NCBI GenBank assembly: GCA_028047635.1
Contig: JAOFXR010000004.1
Location: 1-64,000, forward strand
DNA: 64,000 nucleotides
Reading direction: 5' to 3'
From: Verrucomicrobiales bacterium
GTDB taxonomy: Bacteria > Verrucomicrobiota > Verrucomicrobiia > Verrucomicrobiales > DEV007
Positions 55,865-64,000 of the stretch are shown piece by piece. The position numbers and the translations under genes are program-made. How positions within the stretch are numbered: position 1 is the first letter of the stretch; each line of letters starts with the position of its first letter. The notes beneath the pieces are model-generated. The model made no database searches, had not been told where the DNA came from, and was given only the letters and a program-made list of their open reading frames with translations.

Positions 55865-56518
55865 TTATGCGATGATAAAAGGAGTGAACCGCTCAGGCAG
55901 GTCTGCTGACACTTCGATTTTCAGTCCTTCCACGGGATGGAAAAAAGTTAACCGCTGCGCGTGAAGCATCAGCCGGGGCTGCCCGACAAGCGCTGCGATC
56001 CGCTCCATTTCGGAGATATCACCATACAGATAGTCTCCCACAATCGGGAATCCCGCTCCCAGCAAATGCTTTCGTATTTGATGATAGCGCCCTGTCCCCG
56101 GAGCAACCGACAGAATCGAAAAAGGCTCACCCTCGATTTCAACGAGCCGCTCACGAATAAATTCGGTTCTCGCCGCACGAAAGGGCTCTCCTTCCTCTTT
56201 CTGTAGTCGTTCTTGAGAAACCCATTCCGGAGGAGTTTTCCCGGAGACCACCGCTGTGTATTTCTTACCGATCAGCTGATGATCGAATTGCTTCCTCATC
56301 TCCGCTTCAATGGCCGTGTCCAGCGCGAAGAGTATCACGCCAGAGGTCGGGCGATCGAGCCGGTGGACCGTTCCTACCCGTTGACCGATTTGATCACGCA
56401 CCACCTTCATCGCGATCTGACTATCAGGCTCGGGATCACGACCGGCATGAACCAGCATTCCCGCCGGCTTGTTGACCACGACAAGCCACTGATCCTGATA
56501 CAAAATTTCGAGAGACAT
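55865..56518 (-). CDS. truC: RluA-family pseudouridine synthase, TruC-like
   Basis: 217 aa from ATG 56518 (the track uses a TTG three codons earlier). The N-terminus MSLEILYQDQWLVVVNKPAGMLVH and TVHRLDRPTSGVILFAL (about 50-66), with the catalytic Asp in HRLDRPTSG, match the RluA/TruC family. The TruC group makes pseudouridine 65 in tRNA; the length and N-terminal sequence fit TruC better than RluA or RluC, which carry an S4 domain or extra tail. Cytoplasmic. The end LMLHAQRLTFFHPVEG is the usual C-terminal motif. Confidence 0.82.
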   Translation of the reverse strand: MSLEILYQDQWLVVVNKPAGMLVHAGRDPEPDSQIAMKVVRDQIGQRVGTVHRLDRPTSGVILFALDTAIEAEMRKQFDHQLIGKKYTAVVSGKTPPEWVSQERLQKEEGEPFRAARTEFIRERLVEIEGEPFSILSVAPGTGRYHQIRKHLLGAGFPIVGDYLYGDISEMERIAALVGQPRLMLHAQRLTFFHPVEGLKIEVSADLPERFTPFIIA

Positions 56519-56666
56519 GGGAGCCAAGCTTAATTCGATTTTCTCAAAGAGCTTCGATAAATACTATTTGCCGGAAATTTCTGACTGGATTCACGCTAGA
56601 TATGGAGCCTTGCGAGGCGCCCCATTATCACAATATTGAGTTCTGTGTAAATTCAGCCTTCTCCCT

Positions 56667-59237
56667 ATGATTCAAAAAATCACCCTTCTGAACCTAATCG
56701 GCATCTTCAGCACCGCCGCGCTCAGTTGCGCTGCCGATTCTGATGCCAAACTTCCAGAGGTAGATCACGTTCCGATGCTCTCCTTTGAGGAAAGCCTGAA
56801 AACGTTTCAACTCCCTGAAGGCTATCATCTTGAACTCGTTGTCGGTGATCCCGTTATCAAAGAACCCGTCGTCTGCGCTTTCGACGGCAATGGTCGAATG
56901 TTCGTCGCCGAAATGCGCACCTACATGCAGAATGCCGATGCCACTGGTGAACAGGAACCCACTAGCTGCGTATCCCTTCACGAAGACACCAATGGTGATG
57001 GCAAGATGGACAAACACTCGATATTTATCGACGACCTTCTCCTCCCCCGGCAGATCCTGCCACTCGACGACCGGCTCCTCGTTCAGGAAACGAACACCCT
57101 CGACATCTTTTCCTACCGCGACACCGATGGAGACGGAGTCGCTGACGAGAAGGAGCTTTTCTTCGAAGGCGGCGAACGGGGTGGCAATATGGAGCATCAA
57201 CCCAGCGGCCTCATCTGGTCAATGGACAACTGGCTTTACACGACCTACAGCGCCTACCGTCTGCGTTACAATGGCAATGGCCTTACCCTCAAGGAGCCAA
57301 CCGCTCCTAACGGCGGACAATGGGGACTGACTCAGGATAATCACGGCAAGCCCTGGTATGTGAATGCGGGCGGCGAGATGGGACCGCTGAACTTCCAGCA
57401 ACCAATTGTCTACGGTCAGTTCAATGTCAGTGATCAGTTCGCAGTCGGCTACCGGGAAGTGTTTCCGTTAGTAGCGATTCCTGATGTGCAAGGAGGCGAA
57501 AAGCGTTTCCGCCCGGAAGAAAAAACGCTCAACCATTTCACCGCTACTTGTGGTGAAGAGGTATTCCGTGGGGACAGACTTCCTGAAGATATCAGGGGCG
57601 ACCTCCTCTTTTCCGAGCCGGTAGGCCGACTGATCCGTCGCAGCAAAGTGGACGTCAAGGAAGGCGTTACCTACCTCAAAAATGCCTACGACAAAGACGA
57701 GTTTATTCGCTCGACTGATCCTAATTTCCGCGCCGTCAATATGGTGACTGCCCCTGATGGCTGTCTCTACATCGTAGACATGTATCGAGGCATTATTCAG
57801 CAGGGCAACTGGACGAAACCCGGTTCCTACCTGAGAGGCGTGATCGATCAATACGGGTTTGGAAAAAATGTCGGACGTGGTCGCATTTACCGGGTCGTTC
57901 ATGATGATTTCGAACGCGGACCACAACCGAACATGCTGGACGAATCCCCGGCTGAACTCGTAGCTCATCTCGAACACCCCAATGGTTGGTGGAGAGACAC
58001 CGCTCAGAAACTTCTCATTCTCAAAGGGTATTCAAGCATCACTCCTGCGCTAGTGAAGATGGTCGACAGCAGTGAACACTATCTCGCAAAAATGCATGCG
58101 CTCTGGACGCTCGAAGGACTTGGTGCAGCTACTCCTGAAATCATCCAGGCTGCCGCGAAAGATTCTCACCCTCAGGTAAGACGAGCAGCGATTCGCGTGA
58201 GCGAAACCTTGCTCAAAGCCGGTGACGAATCTCTCGCTCCTATGGTTCGCTTCCTCGCAGGCGACGCAGACGCAGACGTAGCCGTCCAGGCAATGATGAC
58301 CGCTAAACTACTGAAATGGAAAGATCACAAAGAGCTGATCCAATCGACCATGGCATCGAACCAAACACTCGGCGTTCAGGCATTCGGAAAGCAAATGCTG
58401 ACCGGTGGACAGGCCATGCCCAAGAAACTGACTAACGAGCAGATTACCCAATACAACAAAGGTAAGGCCACCTACGGAGCCCTTTGCTTTGCCTGCCATG
58501 GGGCAGACGGAAAAGGAATGGCGCTCCCCGGCACCGAAATGACACTGGCTCCATCACTCGCTGACTCATCCATTATTTCAGGCAACCGGGAGTTGGCAGT
58601 CAAAGTGGTTCTTCATGGCCTCACCGGCCCAATAGAAGGGAAAACTTACCCCGGGGAAATGATCTCTATGGAATCGAACGGAGACGCCTGGATTGCCGAA
58701 GTGCTTTCCTACCTGAGGAACAGCTTCGGTAACAGTCTGGGATTCATTTCGGCGGGAGAAGTCGCCGACGTGCGGAAGGCCAACCAATCTAGAAAAACAC
58801 CCTGGAATCACGAAGAGCTGATGGCCTCCGTTCCACAGTCATTACCCGACAAACAGAATTGGAAGTTAAGCTCCAGCCACGGTTCCAAAGATTTGGATGG
58901 CTGCGTCGATGGAGATCTCACCACCCGATGGACGACTGGGAAAAGTATGAGCAACGGCATGTGGATTCAGGTCGAACTGCCAGAACCCGCTCTCGTTAGC
59001 GGAGTCACCTTGAATGCAGGCACCTCAAGAAGTGACTACCCACGCGGCTACAGCATCGAACTTTCGGAAGACGGGGTGAACTGGAAGAGCAAAGTCAAAA
59101 AGGGAGAAGGCAAAACTGCAATCACTCAAATAGAATTCGAAGAGGACGCAGCCAAGTTTGTAAAGATCACTCAGACCGGAGAGCACAGGCTCTACTGGTC
59201 GATTCATGATCTCGAAGTGCTGGGGAAAACGAAGTAG
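56667..59237 (+). CDS. Secreted PVC-type propeller/cytochrome c protein with HEAT and F5/8C domains
   Basis: 856 aa. Signal about 1-22 (ending SCAA). Residues about 40-460 are a membrane-bound-dehydrogenase-type propeller (FQLPEGYHLELVVGDPVIKEPVVCAFDGNGRMFVAEM, PDGCLYIVDMYRGIIQ). A HEAT-like region follows (about 470-590). A class I cytochrome c domain has CFACHGADGKGM (about residue 612) with the distal Met probably in GEMISMESNGD. The C-terminus is a discoidin/F5-8C type domain (GCVDGDLTTRWTTG). It probably handles electrons from sugar oxidation at the cell surface. Confidence 0.88.
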   Translation: MIQKITLLNLIGIFSTAALSCAADSDAKLPEVDHVPMLSFEESLKTFQLPEGYHLELVVGDPVIKEPVVCAFDGNGRMFVAEMRTYMQNADATGEQEPTSCVSLHEDTNGDGKMDKHSIFIDDLLLPRQILPLDDRLLVQETNTLDIFSYRDTDGDGVADEKELFFEGGERGGNMEHQPSGLIWSMDNWLYTTYSAYRLRYNGNGLTLKEPTAPNGGQWGLTQDNHGKPWYVNAGGEMGPLNFQQPIVYGQFNVSDQFAVGYREVFPLVAIPDVQGGEKRFRPEEKTLNHFTATCGEEVFRGDRLPEDIRGDLLFSEPVGRLIRRSKVDVKEGVTYLKNAYDKDEFIRSTDPNFRAVNMVTAPDGCLYIVDMYRGIIQQGNWTKPGSYLRGVIDQYGFGKNVGRGRIYRVVHDDFERGPQPNMLDESPAELVAHLEHPNGWWRDTAQKLLILKGYSSITPALVKMVDSSEHYLAKMHALWTLEGLGAATPEIIQAAAKDSHPQVRRAAIRVSETLLKAGDESLAPMVRFLAGDADADVAVQAMMTAKLLKWKDHKELIQSTMASNQTLGVQAFGKQMLTGGQAMPKKLTNEQITQYNKGKATYGALCFACHGADGKGMALPGTEMTLAPSLADSSIISGNRELAVKVVLHGLTGPIEGKTYPGEMISMESNGDAWIAEVLSYLRNSFGNSLGFISAGEVADVRKANQSRKTPWNHEELMASVPQSLPDKQNWKLSSSHGSKDLDGCVDGDLTTRWTTGKSMSNGMWIQVELPEPALVSGVTLNAGTSRSDYPRGYSIELSEDGVNWKSKVKKGEGKTAITQIEFEEDAAKFVKITQTGEHRLYWSIHDLEVLGKTK

Positions 59238-59386
59238 GCCGAAGGTTCCTCTAGTCACCCTTTCCAATCAAAGAATGGTAGGAATTGCAGCGTAAGTTGA
59301 GTTTCAATAAACTACGAACAACTTAAGTTTCTATTTGCAGGACGGCAAACCGTGCGCGAACCAAATAGACGGTTATTCAGCGCGCA

Positions 59387-60175
59387 GTGCTTCTTCTGCC
59401 ACTCTGCTTCCTCATCAGTTGCGAAACAACCGAGCCGGACAAGCGTTATCACCTCAGTTCCTACCGCGGACTGGAAACACAGTCAGGCCCACTTGGGGAT
59501 TTGGGAAATAAGGCACTCGTAAAAAAGGCTGACCCCGAAAGGATGAAGCGATACACGAAAGTGATCGTCGAAGACGTGAAGGTAATACCCTCAAAAAACA
59601 AAGATCCTAAAATTCGCAAAGCAACCCGTGAAGAAGGCGAAAAGTTGGCAGAGCAATTCGAAGATATTCTCGAAAAAGAACTGAGCAAGAGTTACGAAAT
59701 CACAAGACGACGTGGCTACAACACGCTCACGGTGAGGGCTGCGCTCACCGTGTTACGCCCAAGCAACCCTGCTTTATTTGCCGTCAATTATATGCCCTAC
59801 GCCGGCATTGCCGCATCGGCAGTGACCGCACTGAGCGAGCAAAAGGAAACCCTTGGCGCAGGAAGCACCACAGTAGAGGTTGAAGTCATCGATGCCCGAT
59901 CCCGCCGACAGCTCTATGCGATGGTCGATCAGCTCAAGGGAGGAAAGTTTCAGCCGGGCAGCCTCGAGAAGTGGGGACAAACCCAGGGAGCGATGCGCGG
60001 ATAGAGCCGAAAGATCCATCGCGAAATTAATGCAAACGCAGCCAAAGTCGGTCCCACCCGGGCAAACGCCAGCGCAAACAAGCCGGTTAAAAAAACGGTG
60101 AAGAAACCAGCCCCGGCCACTAAGAAAAATGCAACCGCGACTAAAACGCCCTTCTGGAAAAAAACGGAGAGCTAG
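59387..60175 (+). CDS. DUF3313-like lipoprotein with internal in-frame TAG
   Basis: The track ORF ends at 60004 (205 aa, GTG start at 59387). Signal and lipobox are MLLLPLCFLISC. The body resembles DUF3313 (RYTKVIVEDVKVIPSKNK, EKELSKSYEITRRRGYNTLTVRAALTVLRPSNP, GSTTVEVEVIDARSRRQLYAMVDQ). The same frame continues past TAG 60002 for 56 residues to TAG 60173 with SRKIHREINANAAKVGPT and a lysine/alanine tail. In relatives I would expect a tryptophan there (AMRGW), so TAG probably stands for TGG. Either a 205-aa protein is made, or the gene is interrupted. Listed to the second stop for visibility. Confidence 0.7.
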
Positions 60176-60186
60176 GTCGGGAGTGA

Positions 60187-61689
60187 CTACTTAGCTTTCT
60201 TCGCAGGCTTCTTTTTTCTTTTCACCTGAGCCTTCGGCGGCTCAAGGCCGTCATCCGGCTGATTCCAAAGGCGATAAGGGTCATCGAGTCGGCGCATTTC
60301 CGAGAGGAGAAGAGCTTCCATTTCAGCAAGCTTTTCAGCGTATTCAGGATTCTCCGCGAGATCGGTCAGCGAAGCACTTCCCTGTCCGTGCTCGGCAATA
60401 AACTCGTTTGGATTCTCCGCGAGATTGAAAAGCTGAGTTTCCTGAACCTCGCCATCGAGAACATCATATTTGATCAACTTCCAGTCTCCTTTTTTCACCG
60501 CGCGCATCCCCGGCTTAGTCCCTCCGCAATAGACACCGAAAAGCGTGTCCCGAACCGTCTCCTCGGCACCCGTTAAAACAGGTTTCAGACTCTTACCCTC
60601 GACCGACGCAGGCGAGTCAACCCCCGCGAGATCGCACAAGGTCGGAAGCACATCCAGCAGGTAGGAATTGGCCTGAACGCGCGTTCCGGCTTTAATCCCG
60701 GGGCCCTTCACGATGAAAGGAACGCGCCAGGTGTGCTCGTATAGATTCTGTTTTCCCTGCAATCCATGACGTCCGATCGCCATGCCATGATCCGCCGTAT
60801 AAATGATGTAGGTGTTGTCGAGTTCCCCCATCGCCTCCAGCTTTTTTAAAACGCGATCCATTTGCTGATCAATGTTCTCATCACAGGCAAACTCGCGCCC
60901 CAACTCGTTTCGGATCGTTTGCTCATCACGGCGCTCCCAGACACCTGAAACAGCGACTTCATCCCGTAAATTCGGATGCCCGTGGTGGAAGGGGTGCTCA
61001 CCGAGATAGTTCACCGGCAGCGCAGGTTGCTTAGAATTCGCCGGGGGAAACGCTGCCTTATCCGTGTGATTTATGGCCCCGTATTTGGCGAGCAACTCAG
61101 GCGTTCCATCACGAGTGTCGTGGGGATGCGAGAATCCAAAATAGATCAAAAACGGGTCTTCATCTTTTGCGCTCTCTCTTTCATCGAGATACTCGATGAC
61201 CCGGTCGCCATGCCAGGCACTCCCTGATTCAGCCGTCCCGCCTCTTTTCGTGGCATCATGAACGACTTGAAACTTACTGTTCGCCGCGGCGTAGCTGTTT
61301 CCCTTTTTACAGGTCCGCATCGTGTCATAACCGGCCCGGTTGAAAATCTCCGCCATGACGTTTTCCTCAATGTCATCAGGGCAGTGCTTACCGTTTTGCC
61401 AATTGGGTAAATGCCAGACAGTCCGTCCCGTCATGATCATGTGCCGTGAAGGGGTGCACACCGCTCCGCTAAATGAGCCCATGTGATACGCGCCATCGAA
61501 TACCATCCCTTCAGCAGCCAACTTATCAATCGTCGGAGAATTCAAGGAGGACTCAGGATTGTAGACCTTCAAATCAAACGGAGATTGATCATCCACGAGG
61601 ACGAAAAGAAGATTCGGTCTTTCGTCTGCCACAAGAAGGCAGGGGGAGAGCATCGCCAGCGCGAGCCAGATAAAGAAAGGTCGTGTCAT
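60187..61689 (-). CDS. Secreted S1-family sulfatase with lysine tail
   Basis: 500 aa from the ATG at 61689 (signal MTRPFFIWLALAMLSPCLLVA). Metal acids are in FVLVDDQSPFDLKVYNP. FGly motif CTPSRHMIMTG from Cys78. YTADHGMAIGRHGLQGKQ near residue 300 is the second metal site. This arrangement resembles choline/iduronate-2-sulfatase-like members. The C-terminus ends in a lysine tail (PPKAQVKRKKKPAKKAK). It converges with the DUF3313 gene with 11 bases between the gene ends (60175 to 60187). Confidence 0.93.
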   Translation of the reverse strand: MTRPFFIWLALAMLSPCLLVADERPNLLFVLVDDQSPFDLKVYNPESSLNSPTIDKLAAEGMVFDGAYHMGSFSGAVCTPSRHMIMTGRTVWHLPNWQNGKHCPDDIEENVMAEIFNRAGYDTMRTCKKGNSYAAANSKFQVVHDATKRGGTAESGSAWHGDRVIEYLDERESAKDEDPFLIYFGFSHPHDTRDGTPELLAKYGAINHTDKAAFPPANSKQPALPVNYLGEHPFHHGHPNLRDEVAVSGVWERRDEQTIRNELGREFACDENIDQQMDRVLKKLEAMGELDNTYIIYTADHGMAIGRHGLQGKQNLYEHTWRVPFIVKGPGIKAGTRVQANSYLLDVLPTLCDLAGVDSPASVEGKSLKPVLTGAEETVRDTLFGVYCGGTKPGMRAVKKGDWKLIKYDVLDGEVQETQLFNLAENPNEFIAEHGQGSASLTDLAENPEYAEKLAEMEALLLSEMRRLDDPYRLWNQPDDGLEPPKAQVKRKKKPAKKAK

Positions 61690-61884
61690 AGTCGGTAAAT
61701 AAGGGGTTAAACAAAGTGAAGACAAGCAAAGCATAGCCTGTCTTCATCATATCATAGCCCCCGACCACACATTTCAAAGCCCACTATTCCGGAAAAAAAT
61801 CGTGTTAGATCTCAAATGGGGCAAACATCGTGACGCATTAACTGCTGAGAGAGATTCCCCCCCCCGTCGAAAAGAAATTTTCTT

Positions 61885-62285
61885 TCACAGGTCTCCCCTG
61901 CGCTGAGAAACGAACGCCCACAAAAAGAACAGCATGAACACGAAGTCATTGAGACCGTAAATACTGTAGAAAACTCCGGCGAATAGATCTCTTTCAAAAA
62001 GCGACGAAAGACGGTTTGCCGAAAGCCACTTCACCCAAACCACGACATAAACGAGCTTTTCCAGGGCAAAAATCGCCATCACCCATGAAACGTTGGAGCG
62101 AATCAAAGAGGCTGCCCCATAAGCAAGTCCCCACACTGAAATCATGATCAAACCGAAGTTCGACATCACGACCGGGTCCGCTTCGTTGATTACCTCATTG
62201 TGAACCCCTTGGAGAAAAGCAAAACGCCCCCCACATTCATTGCGCACGCAGCGATCAATCCATTTCGAAGCAAGTTTCTGGTCAT
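61885..62285 (-). pseudogene. Four-helix membrane protein with a single-base frameshift
   Basis: The real start appears to be ATG 62285 (MTRNLLRNGLIAACAMNVGGVLLFSKGFT), which then runs to a stop. The track ORF picks up from a GTG one frame over and continues NEVINEADPVVMSNFGLIMISVWGLAYGAAS to the end. Joining them needs one extra A at about 62197-62202 (ACAATG to ACAAATG), giving 402 bases and 133 aa with about four transmembrane helices. Function unknown. Either decayed or a sequencing deletion. Confidence 0.65.
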
Positions 62286-62420
62286 ACTTGACTGGTAGAT
62301 GGTAAACTCAAAAAGGGCGAGGCGCATTGAACTAAGACTCTCCATGAAACTTAGCAGCAAGGCGGTGTGATACCGTCGTGCGCATTTCGCATGCTCGCCT
62401 ATCCGGTCAATTGCAAAAGG

Positions 62421-62879
62421 CTATCCTTTTTTTGAAACGAGATAAGCCTCCCGTTTTCCTGACTCGTATCGCTTCGCCTCCACCGCAAAGCCATTCCGAC
62501 CGGCCACATCGCGCAAAATAGCATCCCAGTTTTCCCCTGTAAATACGCCTGAGATCCGCAAAGGAGGCTCAACTCCCAACCCAAGCAGAACAGGCACTCC
62601 CGTCTTTTTCGAGAGTGTCGAAAAAACCTCACCAAGCGGTTTATCAGCGACACTCAGTTCGACACCGGGGCGAGCGTTCGTAGTCAACCTGCTCGTTCGA
62701 ATAGCGCCGCCACTGGAATCACTTTCCTCATTGTAACCATAGGCAAAGCCTTTCGCACTGATACATCCCACCTGAGAAAACGCAGAAGCGAGCAAAGCCA
62801 AACCCATCAAAGCGACTATCCACATTCCATCGCAGGAATCCGAATCGCTTGAGCGTTGGTGACTTGAATGAGCTTTCAT
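62421..62879 (-). CDS. Secreted STN-like domain protein of unknown function
   Basis: 152 aa. A hydrophobic segment (MWIVALMGLALLASAFSQVGC) near residues 19-40 precedes a possible lipid cysteine. The C-terminal part (VELSVADKPLGEVFSTLSKKTGVPVLLGLGVEPPLRISGVFTGENWDAILRDVAGRNGFAVEAK) looks like a secretin/TonB short N-terminal (STN) fold. STN-type domains occur at the start of secretins and TonB transducers; here it stands alone. No secretin is adjacent in the window, so its partner is unknown. Confidence 0.6.
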   Translation of the reverse strand: MKAHSSHQRSSDSDSCDGMWIVALMGLALLASAFSQVGCISAKGFAYGYNEESDSSGGAIRTSRLTTNARPGVELSVADKPLGEVFSTLSKKTGVPVLLGLGVEPPLRISGVFTGENWDAILRDVAGRNGFAVEAKRYESGKREAYLVSKKG

Positions 62880-62943
62880 GAGTTCGTTGGGGCCGGCGTC
62901 TGTTCAACAAGGATCAACATGAGCCTAAAACCCCGGGCCGGTT

Positions 62944-64000
62944 TTAGGATTCCGGCTTCTTCTTTGACTGAGAGCGTCTCCGCCTTGAATTCGAAGAACG
63001 TCGTTTTTTGGCCGGAGCTGCTGCCGCATCTCCTTTCTGTCCTTCCGGCGCGCCACCCTGAGAGGAGCGTTTCTTCTGACTATGTTGAGAGCGAGGAGGC
63101 TTCGACGCCCCCGCTTCGGTGCGTGATTTTCCGGCCGGCTTACTGGAACGTCTTTTAGGACTTGAACCGGAACCCGAACCTGATCTCCGGTCATCACGTC
63201 CCCCACTTTTTCCACGACTGCTGCGTCGTTTCTGACCAGAACCACGGCCACCTTTACTTCCGCCCCTGCCGCCTCCGCCACCTTTTGTGACGAGACGAAA
63301 GTCGACTTCCTTCTTGAAGGTATCCACTTTATCAACTTCAACATCGAGTTCGTCGCCGAGCCTAATCACCCGTTTGCTGCGACGCCCGATGACCTGAACT
63401 CTGGCAGGATCGAACTCGTAAAAGTCATCCTCGATCCGTGACAAAGGAACTAACCCTCTCATTCCCAAATCGGGAATATCAATGAAAAGTCCAAAGTTCC
63501 GAATGTCAGTGACAAGTGCCTTGTATTGCTGTGGATCACCCGCATCCATCTGAGCGAGGAGATAAGCATACATTTTGACATCCTTACTGTCCCGCTCCGC
63601 GTCTGAAGAATTTCGCTCGGTCGTCGAAATGTGCTCGGCAATCCGGGTGAGTTCCGAAACCGATGACTTCACTTTTTCGAAAAGCGTCCGATGCACAATC
63701 AAATCTGCATAACGCCGAATGGGCGAAGTGAAGTGTGCGTATTTCTCCTTGGCCAGCCCGTAGTGCCCGAGCGGCTCAACCGCGTACCGTGCCCGCATGA
63801 GCGATTTGAGAAATCCAATTTTAAGAGCAGCTCCAATCGCGATTGTCCCGAGCCGCTTCAGCAGCTTTTGGACTTCAGCTGATTTTTCAAGATTTCCGCA
63901 GGAAAGATTGTGGCTCAGCACTTCCTGACGATAATCGTAGAGGCGCTTCGGATCAGGTCTCTCGTGAATCCGGTGAATCGACGGGCGGCGCAACTTGATC
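62944..64000 (-). CDS. rnr: Ribonuclease R, 3' part (start lies beyond the window)
   Basis: Partial; the frame is open to the window edge (64000). The RNB catalytic core end is visible: KEKYAHFTSPIRRYADLIVHRTLFEKV, then ALVTDIRNFGLFIDIPDLGMRGLVPLSRIEDDFYEFD, the S1 RNA-binding domain. RNase R degrades structured RNA from the 3' end in the cytoplasm. The C-terminus carries an unusually long disordered RG/RS-rich tail of about 115 residues (GGGRGGSKGGRGSGQKRRSS, then KKRSSQGG, RRRRSQSKKK), perhaps for RNA binding. The TTG at 63993 given by the track is not the real start. Confidence 0.93.
   Translation of the reverse strand, partial: IKLRRPSIHRIHERPDPKRLYDYRQEVLSHNLSCGNLEKSAEVQKLLKRLGTIAIGAALKIGFLKSLMRARYAVEPLGHYGLAKEKYAHFTSPIRRYADLIVHRTLFEKVKSSVSELTRIAEHISTTERNSSDAERDSKDVKMYAYLLAQMDAGDPQQYKALVTDIRNFGLFIDIPDLGMRGLVPLSRIEDDFYEFDPARVQVIGRRSKRVIRLGDELDVEVDKVDTFKKEVDFRLVTKGGGGGRGGSKGGRGSGQKRRSSRGKSGGRDDRRSGSGSGSSPKRRSSKPAGKSRTEAGASKPPRSQHSQKKRSSQGGAPEGQKGDAAAAPAKKRRSSNSRRRRSQSKKKPES

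Overview
The window reads as a chromosomal segment of a Verrucomicrobia (PVC superphylum) bacterium. This is inferred from content: nine full-length secreted S1-type sulfatases plus one truncated copy, DUF1080, ThuA, FecR and sigma partners, large secreted propeller/cytochrome/cupredoxin proteins, DUF5060 and SHD1 domains, and many Sec or Tat signal peptides. No rRNA, tRNA, IS element, prophage or CRISPR array was recognised.

Layout. 1-1001 has no convincing gene. 1002-7974 holds an EboD-type cyclase, a LysM lipoprotein, purH, an RNase Z-like hydrolase, a NUDIX hydrolase, a repeat-containing membrane protein, an FmdB zinc ribbon and a rhodanese. 8105-13041 is a tight same-strand cluster: HPS/KGPDC-like decarboxylase/aldolase, medium-chain dehydrogenase, SDR, TIM-barrel epimerase, then a sulfatase. 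13053-23063 is mainly a sulfatase island with a second TIM-barrel protein and a Tat-exported PhoD-like phosphatase. 23056-36191 runs leftward: cupredoxin-fused propeller protein, truncated sulfatase, FAD oxidoreductase, FecR anti-sigma, ECF-like sigma, ThuA, an Mpv17-like membrane protein, and two sulfatases, one fused to DUF1080. 36303-50946 mixes esterases, a CysZ-like protein, an ATPase fragment, another sulfatase, an SMP-30/esterase fusion, a GH71/GH99-like protein, a metallopeptidase, a selenocysteine peroxiredoxin and an acid phosphatase. 50953-64000 holds a DUF5060 glycosidase-like protein, two broken genes, an unlisted 53-aa membrane protein, a TruC-like pseudouridine synthase, a PVC cytochrome protein, a DUF3313 lipoprotein with an internal amber codon, a sulfatase, a frameshifted membrane protein and the 3' part of rnr.

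Biology. The secreted sulfatases, esterases, glycosidase-like proteins and phosphatases, with the cytoplasmic sugar-processing cluster, suggest use of a complex sulfated polysaccharide. The substrate cannot be read from sequence. The sigma/FecR pair probably regulates some of this region.

Best finding. The ORF track ends a peroxiredoxin at 48800, but the stop is an in-frame TGA exactly where the peroxidatic cysteine belongs. The frame continues through the rest of the peroxiredoxin fold to a TAG at 48473. A hairpin fitting the bacterial SECIS rules starts within eight bases of the TGA, so this is very probably a selenoprotein. Other interrupted genes nearby carry TAA, TAG or TGA stops or frameshifts consistent with missing A residues, which points to gene decay or sequencing error.
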